The position numbers and the translations under genes are program-made. 64,000 nt of DNA, taken from NCBI GenBank assembly GCA_026707285.1, contig JAPOXD010000023.1:124001-188000 (forward strand), written 5' to 3'. The stretch is from Chloroflexota bacterium (GTDB lineage Bacteria; Chloroflexota; UBA11872). The notes under the pieces were generated by a model. It was not told the DNA's origin, did no database searches, and saw only the letters and a program-made list of their open reading frames with translations. Positions 27,201 through 36,950 of the stretch are shown one piece after another. Position 1 is the first letter of the stretch. Every line of letters begins with the position of its first letter.

Positions 27201-29405
27201 TTGCACGAGCAGGAGGTCATTCGCCTGAACAAAGGCCTGGCGGTGTTCCGCCCAGCCATGACCATCCACCTGAAGCCTGAATCACGCGGCTTCGCACAGG
27301 CCGATTTCGGAGCCCTCAAGCTCCATTACGACGAGCAGGTGTTGCAGATCCACGTGATGGCGGAATACGCGCGGCAAGGCCTTGCTTCGATGGCTGATGC
27401 CCTGCGCCTAGCGATGGACTACTTTGCCCTTAGCGAAGAGGAATTCCTGCATCGCTGGTTACCGAATCGGGAGACGGAGACTTCCCGGCAGACCACGCCA
27501 GAATCGTGGCGGGCTGTCGTTGAATCCCTCAACAACCCCATCCAACGCCGCATCGTGGCCGACGATCGGGAGCAGACCAATGTCCTAGTTCTTGCCGGTC
27601 CAGGCTCGGGCAAGACGCGGGTGTTAGTGCACCGCATTGCCTACCTGTTGCGGGTGAGGCGAGAGAATCCTCGCGGCATCCTCGCGCTGGCCTACAACCG
27701 GCACGCCGCGGTGGAGATCCGCCGCCGTCTGGCGGACCTCATTGGCGACGACGCTCGGGGCGTTACGGTGTTCACCTGCCACGCCCTGGCCATGCGGTTG
27801 GTCGGGGCCAGTTTCTCGGGACGGGCGAAGCGTCTGAACGAGGAAGACTTCCAGGACGTCCTGCGACAGGCGACGGCCCTGCTGCGCGGGGAAGGCCTGC
27901 CACCGGACGAGGCGAACGAGAATCGGGCGCGTTTGCTGGCGGGTTTCCGCTGGATCCTCGTCGACGAGTACCAGGACATCGGCTTGGATCAGTACGAGCT
28001 GATCTCCGCCCTGGCGGGCAGAACCCTCGCCGAGGAGGACGACAAGCTCAGCCTCTTCGCCGTGGGCGACGATGACCAGAACATTTACGCCTTCAACGGC
28101 TCGTCGGTGGAGTTCATCCGGCGCTTCGAAGCCGACTACCGGGCCAAGCCCGCGTTCCTGACCGACAACTATCGTTCAACTAGCCATGTCGTCGCGGCTG
28201 CCAACGCAGTGATCGGACCGGCCCGGCATCGGATGAAGACCGGGCACCCCATCGCCATCAACCGAGGCCGAGCCAAGGAACCATCGGGCGGTGCCTGGGC
28301 CGAGCTAGACCCAGTGGCTCGAGGAAGAGTTCAGATTCTGCCGGTTGGCGACAATCGCATCGCTCAGGCGCAGGCGGTCGTTGCAGAGCTCGAGCGGTTA
28401 TCCAGGCTCACTCCCGATTGGAATTGGGCGACATGCGCGGTGGTGGCGCGGAACTGGAGCTACCTGGACCCGGTGCGCAGCCTCTGCGAGCTTCAAGGCA
28501 TCCCCGTTGAGATGGCGAACGAGGAGTTCTCGGGTTTCTGGCACTTGCGGGAGACCGGAGCACTCCGAGATTGGCTCTATGGGCGAGATTCCCAATGGGT
28601 GCGGAGCGGAGACCTGGCCCACTGGCTGCGTACGCAACCGCGAGGGCCGTGGGTCAAGCTCCTCGAGGAAGCCGTCGCCGACTTTGGACTGGAGACCGGC
28701 GGCGCCGAAACGTCGCTGGATTCCTTCATTGAATGGTTGGCCGAGTGGGGCCAAGAGTTTCGTCGTCGGCAGGGAGGATTGCTGCTGACGACCGCCCACC
28801 GCGCCAAGGGCCTGGAGTTCGACCACGTGGTCGTGCTGGATGGCGCGTGGGACCGCATCGGCCGCGGAGAGGATCGAGACGCCCCCCGGCGGTTGTACTA
28901 CGTAGCGATGACTCGGGCACGTCAGACGCTTACCCTCATGCGCTTTGCCGGACAACATCCTTTCCTGGATGGCTTCCAGAAGAACTCCTCGGTGCTACAC
29001 CGCCCGGCGTCGGTCGGACTCCCGGTCCCGTCGAGCGAGCTCAACCGCACCTATCGGCGGCTCAGCCTAGGGGATGTCTTTCTAAGCTTTGCCGGGTACA
29101 GGATCCCTGGCAACCCAGTGCACGAGGCCATAGCCGCGCTCTCTCCTGGCGACATTCTCCAGGTTCGAGAGGGGTCGAATCGCTGGGAACTCCTGGACAG
29201 CAAAGGCACCGTCGTCGGACAGCTTGCTCGGAGTTTCACGCCCCCCGCTGACATGCACTGCGCGTTCGCCACCGTCTTGGCCATCGCCACTTGGGACCGT
29301 GAGCGCTCTGATCCCCAGTACCGCGAAGGGCTTCTAAGTGATAGCTGGGAGGTAGCGGTGCCGGAATTGGTGTTTGAGCCGGAGCCCCCCAATGTGCCGG
29401 AATAG
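24282..29405 (+). CDS. Exonuclease-RecQ-UvrD fusion helicase
   Basis: The product is a single protein of 1707 residues from GTG 24282 (AAGGAG 11 bases upstream). Residues 10-140 look like a DnaQ-type 3'-5' exonuclease: LSLDLEVG (Asp16, Glu18), [13 protein letters not shown] (Asp74) and INDPELDSR (Asp131). Residues 290-650 are a RecQ helicase: [12 protein letters not shown] near 312, [17 protein letters not shown] near 416 and [13 protein letters not shown] middle region of 400 residues holds winged-helix-like segments. From about 1085 comes a UvrD/Rep helicase: [20 protein letters not shown] near 1226, [27 protein letters not shown] near 1505 and [12 protein letters not shown]. All ATPase motifs look intact. 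Two 3'-5' helicase engines and a nuclease in one chain suggest processing of DNA ends, perhaps against invading DNA given the neighbours. Confidence 0.93.
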   Translation: MSKSNGRPAIRCLSLDLEVGVRDSRIHAFAGVRSDTRRTLIGPKRTALARALVQLDRLADGADFILGHNLIAFDLPHLQAASPGLRLLRLPAVDTLRLNPLAFPRNPYHHLVKHYQDGGLRRGRINDPELDSRLALEVFDDQLKALRDSPSDLLTAWHWLTTCDGGEGFGRVFASLRNSPRPSDAEALAAIQRRLADSSCQTCAREVMADATQNGWALAYALSWLSVSGGSSVMPPWVRHQFPEAGRLVKRLRDSACADPTCGWCRERHDARNELTRWFGFPDFRAEPSDENGQPMQRSIVEAVMARKHVLGILPTGAGKSLCYQLPALSRYDKTGALTVVISPLVALMADQVAGLEATGIGSCVTINGLLSMPERADALDRIRLGDAGIVLAAPEQLRSVAFRRALDQREIGGWVLDEAHCLSKWGHDFRPDYRYVGRFIREKARDDPVPPVLCLTATAKPDVKTDIVEYFQAELDIDLTVFDGGARRENLEFVVVPTSSGAKFANVHQILDADLPADDPGGSIVYCATRRHAEELAAFLQAKGVTADHFHSGLPPETKKNVQERFIRGDLRAIVATNAFGMGIDKPDVRLVIHADIPGSLENYLQEAGRAGRDQQRARCVLLYTQDDVERQFGMSARSRLTRREIHGVLRALRNLDRKRRLDGQVEATAGEILGEDEEKAFERDSNTDDSRVRTAVAWLEEAVLLTREENRVQVFPSSLRVNSVEEARARLERSDIRSGYRRQLLTIAETLFEADADDGISTDELMAATGLTSTGVRGALYDLERLGVASNDTALTAFVHTGVMRASQRRFTQAAALEIDLVAHLRETAPDLSIGDSSTLHLRVATQRLKDEGHSHALPEHLWRIVQSIAADGRGEGGGGGSFGVRRWDAETVQVTLHREWGVLERIAELRRAAARRLLDHLLATLPQGIRGTDLLAETTLGKLLAAVQSDLVLRSVVKDPAKLMERALLWLHEQEVIRLNKGLAVFRPAMTIHLKPESRGFAQADFGALKLHYDEQVLQIHVMAEYARQGLASMADALRLAMDYFALSEEEFLHRWLPNRETETSRQTTPESWRAVVESLNNPIQRRIVADDREQTNVLVLAGPGSGKTRVLVHRIAYLLRVRRENPRGILALAYNRHAAVEIRRRLADLIGDDARGVTVFTCHALAMRLVGASFSGRAKRLNEEDFQDVLRQATALLRGEGLPPDEANENRARLLAGFRWILVDEYQDIGLDQYELISALAGRTLAEEDDKLSLFAVGDDDQNIYAFNGSSVEFIRRFEADYRAKPAFLTDNYRSTSHVVAAANAVIGPARHRMKTGHPIAINRGRAKEPSGGAWAELDPVARGRVQILPVGDNRIAQAQAVVAELERLSRLTPDWNWATCAVVARNWSYLDPVRSLCELQGIPVEMANEEFSGFWHLRETGALRDWLYGRDSQWVRSGDLAHWLRTQPRGPWVKLLEEAVADFGLETGGAETSLDSFIEWLAEWGQEFRRRQGGLLLTTAHRAKGLEFDHVVVLDGAWDRIGRGEDRDAPRRLYYVAMTRARQTLTLMRFAGQHPFLDGFQKNSSVLHRPASVGLPVPSSELNRTYRRLSLGDVFLSFAGYRIPGNPVHEAIAALSPGDILQVREGSNRWELLDSKGTVVGQLARSFTPPADMHCAFATVLAIATWDRERSDPQYREGLLSDSWEVAVPELVFEPEPPNVPE

Positions 29406-29489
29406 GAAAAAAAGCGGAGACGACCATGCCTGGCTTGATGGCGGCGGAGCATCGCACAACTGGTCCGGATCGGGATCGCCCTAGACATC

Positions 29490-29523
29490 GAGTAAGAACC
29501 GTAATGGAGTAAGATCCCTAATG
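29490..29523. repeat. Two tandem 17-bp imperfect repeats
   Basis: GAGTAAGAACCGTAATG is followed directly by GAGTAAGATCCCTAATG, differing at two positions. It lies in the 222-bp gap between the convergent helicase and STAND genes. Its role is unknown. Confidence 0.6.
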
Positions 29524-29627
29524 CTCAAGTTCTTGGCCTTCTCCAGTATGGTGGGCTTAAGTTGACGGCAGACCGACCAATCTTTGAGATATGTTCAAGA
29601 CTGCAGCGTTCAGCTTCAAAGGTCAAA

Positions 29628-32600
29628 CTAGTCCGGGAGAACTAGGCTAAAGCTAAGGTTTCCTTCTGGTGCTTGACCTGCGTGTCTAAATGCGCCCGAT
29701 ATCTTCAAATGCCCTTGAAACTCTGATCGAGCCCCGCCGACAATCCACTTTTCTCCAAAAACGACCCAGCAGAGGACCAGCCCGTTTTGCCTTAGGTACC
29801 GCTCTAGCAGCTCCCTATCCATGAGTAGGGTAGTTGGGCCATCATCATGCGCCGTCGGATCATAGATGGCCAGCCTACCTGATTTGTCCACAAAATCCGA
29901 GGCCCTCCCCGACCAATTCAGATCAAGGTCGTCAAGGAGTACATGATGAGGCAAGAGCAGTGTGTAGTGCTCGTCGACAGAGCAATCGAACACGCCTGAT
30001 TCTGCAGAATAGGAGACTGTCGAAGTCCGTACGTCGACCGGACGCCTCTCTCCTTCCGATTTTGCCCAACCCTCAGTGCTATTGTGGTTCGGGAATTGAC
30101 GACGAAATGCCGGAGACCAACCATATTCTCCGAAGAACATATAGTAGAGATATACTGTCGGGGATTCTGGTAGCGCGTCCAACTGATTTTCATTCCTCTT
30201 GGCCCAGCTCACAAATGAGTCAACATCACTAGAGTGGACGAAATAGGCCTCCCATCGCAGCATGAGCTCTCTCCGCTCAATCTTGAAGGGATCGACATCT
30301 ACAGGATGTGGCTGCCTCCAGACTGCGTTACCGCACAAGTTGACCCATTGGCTTCCGTCGTTGGGACGAACGACTTGAAGCAGATCTTCAACTCTCGGAA
30401 TATCTGTCTCCAATGCTAACCACTCCTGATGGCTCACCTCATCACGCCAAGCAGCATATTCAGCGTCTCCCCACCACGCAGCCTTGTGCGGTCCCCAAGA
30501 CGTTCCGCCGGGAGTGGAACTTAGAGTTGAGGACGGATCGATATCGCGGACATGGAGTTGCCAAGGTCCCTCGTACTTGCCACCCTCGTCGCCAAAAAAA
30601 GACTGCTGGTACTGGTAGTGGTCCGAAAGGTGAGCGAGTATCTCATGGTAGGCTATCCACTGGTACTTCTTTCCCATTCGCTCAGGCTTGTTCGCCGATC
30701 TCCCAGGATCTCCGATGAAGAACCGGTCGAACTCACCAAATCGATCAATTGTCCAACCTAGATCAAATACGCGCCAGAATACATATCGCTGGATCGCGCG
30801 TACATCAAATCGCGGAGGGCCACTGCTCCTAGCATGATCGATTGCTTCCATCTCAGACCTCTGGTCGTCGGTAAGCATCGACATCAGTTCTTGCCGTGAG
30901 GCCTCGATCCGCTCTTCGTGCCGATCCATATCTCTACTGAGTTCCTGCTGTTCAGCATCGCCGTCGGACTGTGTATCTCCCATCATCGCAAAAATTGGCG
31001 ACGGTTCGTTTTCAATGCTTCTGAGACTCGCATACGCCGCTCTTTCGGCATCGCCAAGCTTGTCCAATAGGTCCTCTATCCGCTCTTCCGGCGAGACCCA
31101 CTGGGCTTCGTCGAGTCGAAGTGAGAGCCAGCAACTATTAGATTCACTGCCGATCACGTACCGGGAGAAATCGCTAAGCAGATCACCTAATACCGAATGA
31201 CGAATTCGGTTCCTCGACCACTCCAAATCGCCATCTACCCATGCACCTTGATTCCAGTGTGGAGTCAATTGCTCAATTATCTCTTCACCTGGTATGTCTG
31301 GCCAGATGCTTCTATACGGCGGCCGTATGAGTGAGTCGTTGACAGGGATTTCTGCCCCAAGATAGATTGCACGCTCGACAACTCCACGGGCGTAATCACG
31401 GAGGAGAATATGCGGCGGGCAGTCGCCAGAGGCAAAGACCCGATCGTATACCAACAATGCCAGCTTGCCCACCGCATCCGCGTCGTGACTTCGCATTGCC
31501 ACACCATAAGCTACAGCATGCACTCGTTCGGAGACATATGGATCGTCAACGTCGGCGAAACGGTTCACTAGTCGCCCAGCCGATTCGAACCGCCCAGTGA
31601 GGAGAACAACCAAAGCCTTCGTCGCCCTATCGCGCAAGAATCGGTTGGGTGTCGTAAGCATCCAAGAAAGCGTGGTTGCAGCTAGGTCTACAACCTCATC
31701 CTCAATGTCTTCATCTCCTGCCGAGCTCAATGCCCAATCTATGAGGCGGTCCACAGGACTCTGGTTCTGCCACGCTCTGTGCAGATAGGTGCTCCACCAT
31801 GAATCCCGATCAGGCATTGCATCCTCGCGCAATCGGCGGTCAAGAGTCTCTGCGTTGAATGGATGACCGGAAATGGTTGAGAGAGACACCATCGTGTCCA
31901 AGAAATCTTCCAATAGATCGTCATCCCCCAACAAGTCGTCCAAGATCACATCAAAGTCTTTCGAGAAGGCGTCATGCTTACGCCAGATGATGCTTTGCAG
32001 AAAAGCATAGGTGAACATGGGTCGTTTCCGCACGGATGGAGCCACACTGACCAACTCTTGCCCGATACGCTCAGGCACCTGAATACATAGCGCCTCAATG
32101 ATCCCATACCGTATATACCGCTCCTCTTGGCTAAGGAGAGCCATTCCTCCATTCTCTGAGAATGCAATGCTGGGATCATCTCGGTCGAGATGAGTATTGA
32201 GCAGGTGGTCAGAAATGATGTGGTCCGCGAAGCGATCATAGACGATCGTCACTACCTCGTCCGTGAGAACGCCGCTACTCGGGTCAATATCTTCCGCAAG
32301 TATGCCTTCAGCTACAAGGGCTGCATAGAGCGACTCATCGTAATTCCGGCCCGGCAGCAGATTATCTACGGCGGCCTGAGCCTCGGAGCGACGCAGGTGT
32401 GGCGTTCCACACTCCGCAAACCGCTCAGCAAGCCTCTCAAGGGATTGACGTACAAGGTTATTCTTCGGGTCATAGTTGAGATACTCTGGCTTCCGAAGAC
32501 GCTCGTGAATCGCATTGAGGTAGAGGTCGAATACCGCACTGACACCATGGAATCCTCTCGGAAGCTGGCGCTCTCCTTTGCCTTGCAGACCTTCACAGAT

Positions 32601-34184
32601 CGCCTTTAGAAAAAGCGGATTGCTGAATTCAGGCTGCAAGATTGGAGTTGACGGAGCTTGGAGTCCATAATGTGCAAAGAAAATACGGGTGGCGTCGAAC
32701 TCAAGCCCCGCGAATCCCTGGTGAGTAACGACGGTAGCCCTGTCCCTCACATTCTTCGGGATGATTGTCTCCTCGTACGACGAGCGGACGGAAAGGACCA
32801 CCCCAATCCACGGAGATTCTTGGATCCTCGCCAAGAATGAGGGCAGATGAGCCGGCCAAATCCTCCTGCCATTACCTTCGTTCAAGGCATCAATCATCAC
32901 CATTGCGCGACACGCCGACGCCTGGGCGGCGGATTCCAGCGCACCGACAAACTCTTCCGCGCTGCTGTGGGACAAGTCCAGTTGCTGTAACAGCTGTACC
33001 CAAGGATCGTCCGCGCTGAGGAATCGTTTGCCCACCAGGACTAGAGTAGGCAGCTGATCTTCAACACGCCTCTTAGCGAAATCACAGATCAGGTGAGTTT
33101 TGCCTGTACCACCATCGCCCTTCAAAAGCAACAGCTGATTGTTCGCCAAAGAATCGACATGAGTACAAACATCAATTACTCGACCTAAAGCAATTTGAAG
33201 CTGCTGTACGTAGGCAAGCATGTTTTTGAGGGGCTCCACAAAATAGCCCGATGTATCTGGGATGTCTTCAGGCCGCGCACTCTTGTACGTTCGTAGTTGC
33301 GAGATTTTCTCAAGAACCTGCGTTCCTTCATTACACGCCTTATCTGCCGCATTCACTATCTCTGGGAGTCGCATATGGCCAGCAGGACATGCTTCCAACT
33401 GCGCCAAGGCTTCCAGCACCTTGCTCGTTGCGCTTGCTAGACAATCAAGCTCTAGGTCTTGAGCCTGTTGGTCCGCGGATCTCTGGACAAACACTAAGCT
33501 GTCATGAGCTCTACGAATTCCTAGTGAAAGAGACTTGACTTCTTCGAAGGAAGAAGATGACCTACTGAATCGCTTCAAGTCCTGAGCGATGGGTAAGTCG
33601 ACATGGACCTCCGGAGTGTATCTGGGTCCGACGGCGCTCAGAGACTCATTGAGATGCCGACTAAACCAGTCCTGACTAAACTCATGCTGTCCAAACCAGA
33701 AGAAACGGCGCCCAGAGTGCTCCTCCCGGGACAGCCTATCAAGCAATTCCGAGGAGCCCCACCGCACATACTCCACCTCAATATCGCGTTCCTTCGCCTG
33801 TCTTTCCCACTTGCATAGATGGTCGTCCCATCGATCCATTTCCGAGTTTCGGTTGGAAATGCGGGCATCCGATAGATTGCGAGGGACGCAAACATAATAG
33901 CGCACTAAGCGGGGATGTTTGTTGAGTGCGGTTTCGATTGAGACGTCAAGTTGCTGCCATTGGATGCTCGTAAGAGGCGAGGTAAAATACTTCGCCTGCC
34001 AACCCCACTCATCCCCGTTCGGGAGAACACAGTAGCATTCGACACCTGCATCGGGAGTGCCGGTCGATATGAACTTCGCATCTTTGGGAGACTCAACACG
34101 CGCCAGTTGTACACACAGCTCCTCAAACCCGCCGGATTGCGAGCCATTCCATGATCGGATCGATTTCCAGTCAACGTTGAACAC
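29628..34184 (-). CDS. Avs-like STAND NTPase with N-terminal Mrr-type nuclease
   Basis: The product has 1518 residues from GTG 34184 (GGGA 7 bases upstream). Residues 15-70 form a restriction-endonuclease-like core: GFEELCVQLA, then GTPDAGVE and WGWQAKYF, giving a D...QxK active site (about Asp45, Gln63, Lys65). A linker of about 250 residues leads to a P-loop NTPase: LLLLKGDGGTGKTHLICDFA near 354 and MVMIDALNEG near 428. The remaining 1000 residues have no named domain and are helical, as in the target-sensing C-terminus of antiviral STAND (Avs) proteins. Those sense phage terminase or portal proteins and then activate the nuclease to kill the infected cell. The order and length fit the Avs plan. 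GC content is lower than in the core genes, consistent with transfer. Confidence 0.83.
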   Translation of the reverse strand: MFNVDWKSIRSWNGSQSGGFEELCVQLARVESPKDAKFISTGTPDAGVECYCVLPNGDEWGWQAKYFTSPLTSIQWQQLDVSIETALNKHPRLVRYYVCVPRNLSDARISNRNSEMDRWDDHLCKWERQAKERDIEVEYVRWGSSELLDRLSREEHSGRRFFWFGQHEFSQDWFSRHLNESLSAVGPRYTPEVHVDLPIAQDLKRFSRSSSSFEEVKSLSLGIRRAHDSLVFVQRSADQQAQDLELDCLASATSKVLEALAQLEACPAGHMRLPEIVNAADKACNEGTQVLEKISQLRTYKSARPEDIPDTSGYFVEPLKNMLAYVQQLQIALGRVIDVCTHVDSLANNQLLLLKGDGGTGKTHLICDFAKRRVEDQLPTLVLVGKRFLSADDPWVQLLQQLDLSHSSAEEFVGALESAAQASACRAMVMIDALNEGNGRRIWPAHLPSFLARIQESPWIGVVLSVRSSYEETIIPKNVRDRATVVTHQGFAGLEFDATRIFFAHYGLQAPSTPILQPEFSNPLFLKAICEGLQGKGERQLPRGFHGVSAVFDLYLNAIHERLRKPEYLNYDPKNNLVRQSLERLAERFAECGTPHLRRSEAQAAVDNLLPGRNYDESLYAALVAEGILAEDIDPSSGVLTDEVVTIVYDRFADHIISDHLLNTHLDRDDPSIAFSENGGMALLSQEERYIRYGIIEALCIQVPERIGQELVSVAPSVRKRPMFTYAFLQSIIWRKHDAFSKDFDVILDDLLGDDDLLEDFLDTMVSLSTISGHPFNAETLDRRLREDAMPDRDSWWSTYLHRAWQNQSPVDRLIDWALSSAGDEDIEDEVVDLAATTLSWMLTTPNRFLRDRATKALVVLLTGRFESAGRLVNRFADVDDPYVSERVHAVAYGVAMRSHDADAVGKLALLVYDRVFASGDCPPHILLRDYARGVVERAIYLGAEIPVNDSLIRPPYRSIWPDIPGEEIIEQLTPHWNQGAWVDGDLEWSRNRIRHSVLGDLLSDFSRYVIGSESNSCWLSLRLDEAQWVSPEERIEDLLDKLGDAERAAYASLRSIENEPSPIFAMMGDTQSDGDAEQQELSRDMDRHEERIEASRQELMSMLTDDQRSEMEAIDHARSSGPPRFDVRAIQRYVFWRVFDLGWTIDRFGEFDRFFIGDPGRSANKPERMGKKYQWIAYHEILAHLSDHYQYQQSFFGDEGGKYEGPWQLHVRDIDPSSTLSSTPGGTSWGPHKAAWWGDAEYAAWRDEVSHQEWLALETDIPRVEDLLQVVRPNDGSQWVNLCGNAVWRQPHPVDVDPFKIERRELMLRWEAYFVHSSDVDSFVSWAKRNENQLDALPESPTVYLYYMFFGEYGWSPAFRRQFPNHNSTEGWAKSEGERRPVDVRTSTVSYSAESGVFDCSVDEHYTLLLPHHVLLDDLDLNWSGRASDFVDKSGRLAIYDPTAHDDGPTTLLMDRELLERYLRQNGLVLCWVVFGEKWIVGGARSEFQGHLKISGAFRHAGQAPEGNLSFSLVLPD

Positions 34185-34415
34185 TCAATGTTCCCAGCTA
34201 GACGGGACTAGAGAGTGATTGAGTCTGGAACAAACGAAATTCTTGTATCTGATCCAGTGCAGGCACGTCTGGCCCCTTCTTCGGTAGGAGGATGGGGCTC
34301 CTCCTAAGCAGTGCATATCCCGTGCCGCCCTATCTTACGCGTTCATCACGCGGCTGGCTCTCCTAGTCGTCAATCTCCGCCCAGGCATCGGCCATCACGG
34401 TCGGTGCTACCCGTG

Positions 34416-35173
34416 CTAGCCGCGCAGCGCGTCGGTGGCCGTCAAAGCGTCGCCGGCGCGCGCCATGTCGACGCCCAAGCCAGCGCGGCCGATCACCACG
34501 TTGTTCTGCTCCGCTGCGGCGTCCTTCCGTAGCTTGCTCTTGCGCTGGGTAGCCAGCAAGGTGCACAGGCTCGCGCTTGCGCCCGCATGTGGCCACGTCC
34601 ACCACGGCACCGCTCGAGGCCGCCTGGCCGCGCTCCGGGCAAGACACGTGCGCCTCGTCCATCACCAGCACGGGATGCCACAGCACCGTCAAGTTCATCG
34701 GGGCCGTGAGGAATCGGTCCGCAGTCGCAACGCGCCTGTGCTCCTTGATCTCGTAGATGTCAAGGATCGCCGACACGCGCTGCGCCAGCAGGTGCGCCGA
34801 CGGCGGCTCGGCCACTCAGTCCACGTCGTGGCCATTGGCCGCCAGAACGTACCCATGGCGCTCCGGCACGTTGGCAATCTCGCACTTGGGATTGAGCACA
34901 GCTGCTGCACGGCGGTCGGGTGTTGGTCTTGTCAAGCGTGACATAGCGGACGTGGACGCCCTCAAGTTAGGCTATGCGATCCGCAGCGGACCGCGGCACG
35001 ACGCCCGCAGGAGTCGCGCGAAGTAGCGCCTGCCCGGACGCCGGGCCTAATCCCAAGGTCTCGACGAGCAGCCGGCGGAGTTCGGCGGCGTGCTGCTCAG
35101 GTGAGGAGGCGTCGAAGGCTGCCTAGATGTGCGCCTCAACCTCTTGCGCGTCGTCGCGGTCCCATATGGGCAT
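34416..35173 (-). pseudogene. Decayed HerA-like P-loop ATPase gene
   Basis: Several frames in order resemble a HerA/FtsK-type ATPase: MPIWDRDDAQEVEAHI, then a stop, AAELRRLLVETLGLGPASGQ, HVRYVTLDKTNTRP, AEPPSAHLLAQRVSAILDIY, HPVLVMDEAHVSCPERG (Walker B) and SLCTLLATQRKSKLRKDAAA then VVIGRAGLGVDMARAGDAL. At least three frame changes and internal stops separate them, and the Walker A segment is not seen. HerA-like ATPases pair with nucleases in end processing and in several defence systems (for example Sir2-HerA). No intact partner is adjacent. Confidence 0.65.
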
Positions 35174-35204
35174 GGCACGCCCCTGGTGGCAGACGGGCGG
35201 ACTA

Positions 35205-35300
35205 GAAAAAAAACCACGCGCACACGCGCCGCTTCTGAGCGACGCCAAACCCACTGTGTCTCTGGAGTCTATCTGTAGGCCGTATCTACCCTCACTCGGC
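35205..35300 (-). repeat. Solo, diverged copy of the HTH-module trailer
   Basis: This aligns with 714-800: an ACTAGAA-AAACCACGCG segment for TTAGAAGAACCGCGG, then GAGCGACGCCAAACC exactly, then TCTGTAGGCCGT for TTTACAGGCCGT. No HTH gene follows. It lies between the decayed HerA-like gene and the HEPN/MNT pair and may be a scar of a lost module. Confidence 0.5.
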
Positions 35301-35474
35301 GACGGCAAGGGAGGAGCGGGCTAGGCCAAATTCAGACACACAGTGCTCACGCGGCGAACCGTCGCGTCCTCGACGAACGGACGTCGAGGCAAGTACGACG
35401 TGCGACGGGAGCCATGTCGGTGCATGTGCCGCTACACTCAGGGTAGAGGACGGCACGGCCCACGAATCGGCAGA

Positions 35475-35852
35475 ATGACGCAGACTGCCCAGGAATCGCT
35501 CCACCTCGCTCTGCTTCACCTCGACCGAGTGCAGTCGGCGTGGTGGGACCCGACAGATTGGGCGAATCTTTCGACTTACGGCTTCTACTGCTTGGAAGCC
35601 TGCGTTGTCGCGGCCGCGCTGCATTTGAAGCAGCCCCGTCCCGGAAGCCACCCTGCCAAGGCAAGGATGGCTGAATCCCTGAGTCAGGAGCACAACCTGC
35701 CTGATATCGGCGAATTGCTCGTCGACTTGAATACGATGCGCAAACACCAGGCATATGGGGACACCCAGGCTCCTGAGGGAATGGACGCGGAGAACACCGC
35801 AAGACTGATCGAGGAGTACGTCACCTCGGTGCAAGCCTTATTTGCGATATGA
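35475..35852 (+). CDS. HEPN-domain protein (putative toxin of a HEPN/MNT pair)
   Basis: The product has 125 residues from ATG 35475 and is all-helical by appearance. The central part YGFYCLEACVVAAALHLKQP and the late segment LLVDLNTMRKHQAYGD have the layout of HEPN proteins, where the last helix usually carries R-x4-6-H; here that position reads RKHQAYGD, so the canonical RNase pair is not fully preserved. Its stop overlaps the start of the nucleotidyltransferase gene (ATGA). HEPN toxins in such pairs cut RNA and are neutralised by AMPylation from the MNT partner. Whether this variant is an active RNase is uncertain. Confidence 0.75.
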   Translation: MTQTAQESLHLALLHLDRVQSAWWDPTDWANLSTYGFYCLEACVVAAALHLKQPRPGSHPAKARMAESLSQEHNLPDIGELLVDLNTMRKHQAYGDTQAPEGMDAENTARLIEEYVTSVQALFAI

Positions 35853-36517
35853 CGCAGCGGCTCACCCCGGAGCGATCTGTGCACCGACAGGAAGACTCCA
35901 TTGTGACCCTGGAAGCCGTGCGGTCCTGGCCGAGCAGCGGGGCACGCCAGTGGACGATCGACGCTGTAGCTGTAGCCATTCACCACTCAGCAATTCGGGC
36001 GATCGTCGCCTCCGGTTCATGCGTGCGTGACGTGGCGAATTGCGACGATCTCGACCTCGTGCTCGTGTACCGTAAGTGTCGGCCCACTCTTCCGCGTCCA
36101 CCGATCGGTGTCGATCTCCAGCAACATGAGGTGGCCGAGGTGCCACAGAAGCTAGAAGGGGGCCACGATTTTCTCTCGTGGGCAGTTCGCTTCGGGCGAC
36201 CATTGTTTGAGCGCGACCGGTGGTGGTCGCGTCTGCGAGCCGACTGGAATGATCGACTGTCATTGCCTTCGGCCGCCGAAGCCCGCAAGCGTGCGCGCCG
36301 CGCGCAGCAGCTTCATCAAGAGATGCAGGCGCTCGGCGATCACGACGCCGCAATGGAGAACTATGTCTCAATGTTGACCCACCTCGCGCGAGCAGCGTTG
36401 AGCGACGCGGGCATCGTGCCCTGGTCGAGGCCGGAACTCGCGCACCAGCTGCGCGGCATCGGTGAGCAGTTGCTGGCAGACCGCCTGGATGACGCACTGG
36501 CCCGCCGATACGGGTGA
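35849..36517 (+). CDS. MNT-type nucleotidyltransferase (putative antitoxin of the HEPN pair)
   Basis: The product has 222 residues from ATG 35849. The minimal nucleotidyltransferase motif is visible: IVASGSCVRDVANCDDLDLV, with Gly-Ser followed by Asp-x-Asp, and a third acidic residue may be in IGVDLQQHE. The C-terminal 100 residues are helical and charged. MNT proteins of HEPN/MNT toxin-antitoxin systems AMPylate the toxin. It is translationally coupled to the HEPN gene, in the usual toxin-first order. Confidence 0.75.
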   Translation: MTQRLTPERSVHRQEDSIVTLEAVRSWPSSGARQWTIDAVAVAIHHSAIRAIVASGSCVRDVANCDDLDLVLVYRKCRPTLPRPPIGVDLQQHEVAEVPQKLEGGHDFLSWAVRFGRPLFERDRWWSRLRADWNDRLSLPSAAEARKRARRAQQLHQEMQALGDHDAAMENYVSMLTHLARAALSDAGIVPWSRPELAHQLRGIGEQLLADRLDDALARRYG

Positions 36518-36791
36518 GGGACAGCTACCGGCTCCGCGTCGTCGGTGAACGTGAATTCGATGTTGCAATTTCCCAAGACAGACGCGGCCAACGCCTGTCG
36601 GGCATCGCAATTCTGCCGAATCGCTCCCCGCGCTCCGAACTGTGCTTCCGCGTCGCGACCAGCATTGAGACGCCGGTACGGCGCATGCATTCGGCACAGG
36701 ATGAGGATACGGGGGTCGATTACACGAGCGAGCGTCCGCTCCAAGTCAGATCCTGGCGCCGGCAAACAGGTTTGGGACGGTTGCCCACTAC

Positions 36792-36842
36792 TGGTCAGGA
36801 GCGACCGGCCAGAATTCGAACCGGCGACCCACGGCTTTGAAG
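36792..36842 (-). repeat. tRNA 3'-half-like fragment next to HTH module copy 3
   Basis: On the minus strand it reads as an anticodon-loop-like CTTCAAA, the arm GCCGTGGGTCGCC, a GGTTCGAATT T-loop with one extra base, and ends near TGACCA. It resembles the 3' half of a tRNA that differs from tRNA-Arg(TCT). It stands where the tRNA-Arg piece stands in copy 1. Confidence 0.5.
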
Positions 36843-36950
36843 AAATGCGCGGAGGCGCGCCGTATTTGGCCGATGCTCAACCTGTTCCGGTACCGGAGCC
36901 GTTTTCAGGCCGTTGCCCCCTTCCATGGGCAACGGCACGGACGTTCTACG
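36843..36950 (-). repeat. Conserved non-coding trailer of the HTH module, copy 3 (diverged)
   Basis: Similar to 714-822, with shared blocks CAACCTGTT, CAGGCCGTTGCCCC and TTCTACGTTATTTCG, but more diverged at the tRNA side. It joins the tRNA-like fragment to the stop of the HTH gene. Confidence 0.55.
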
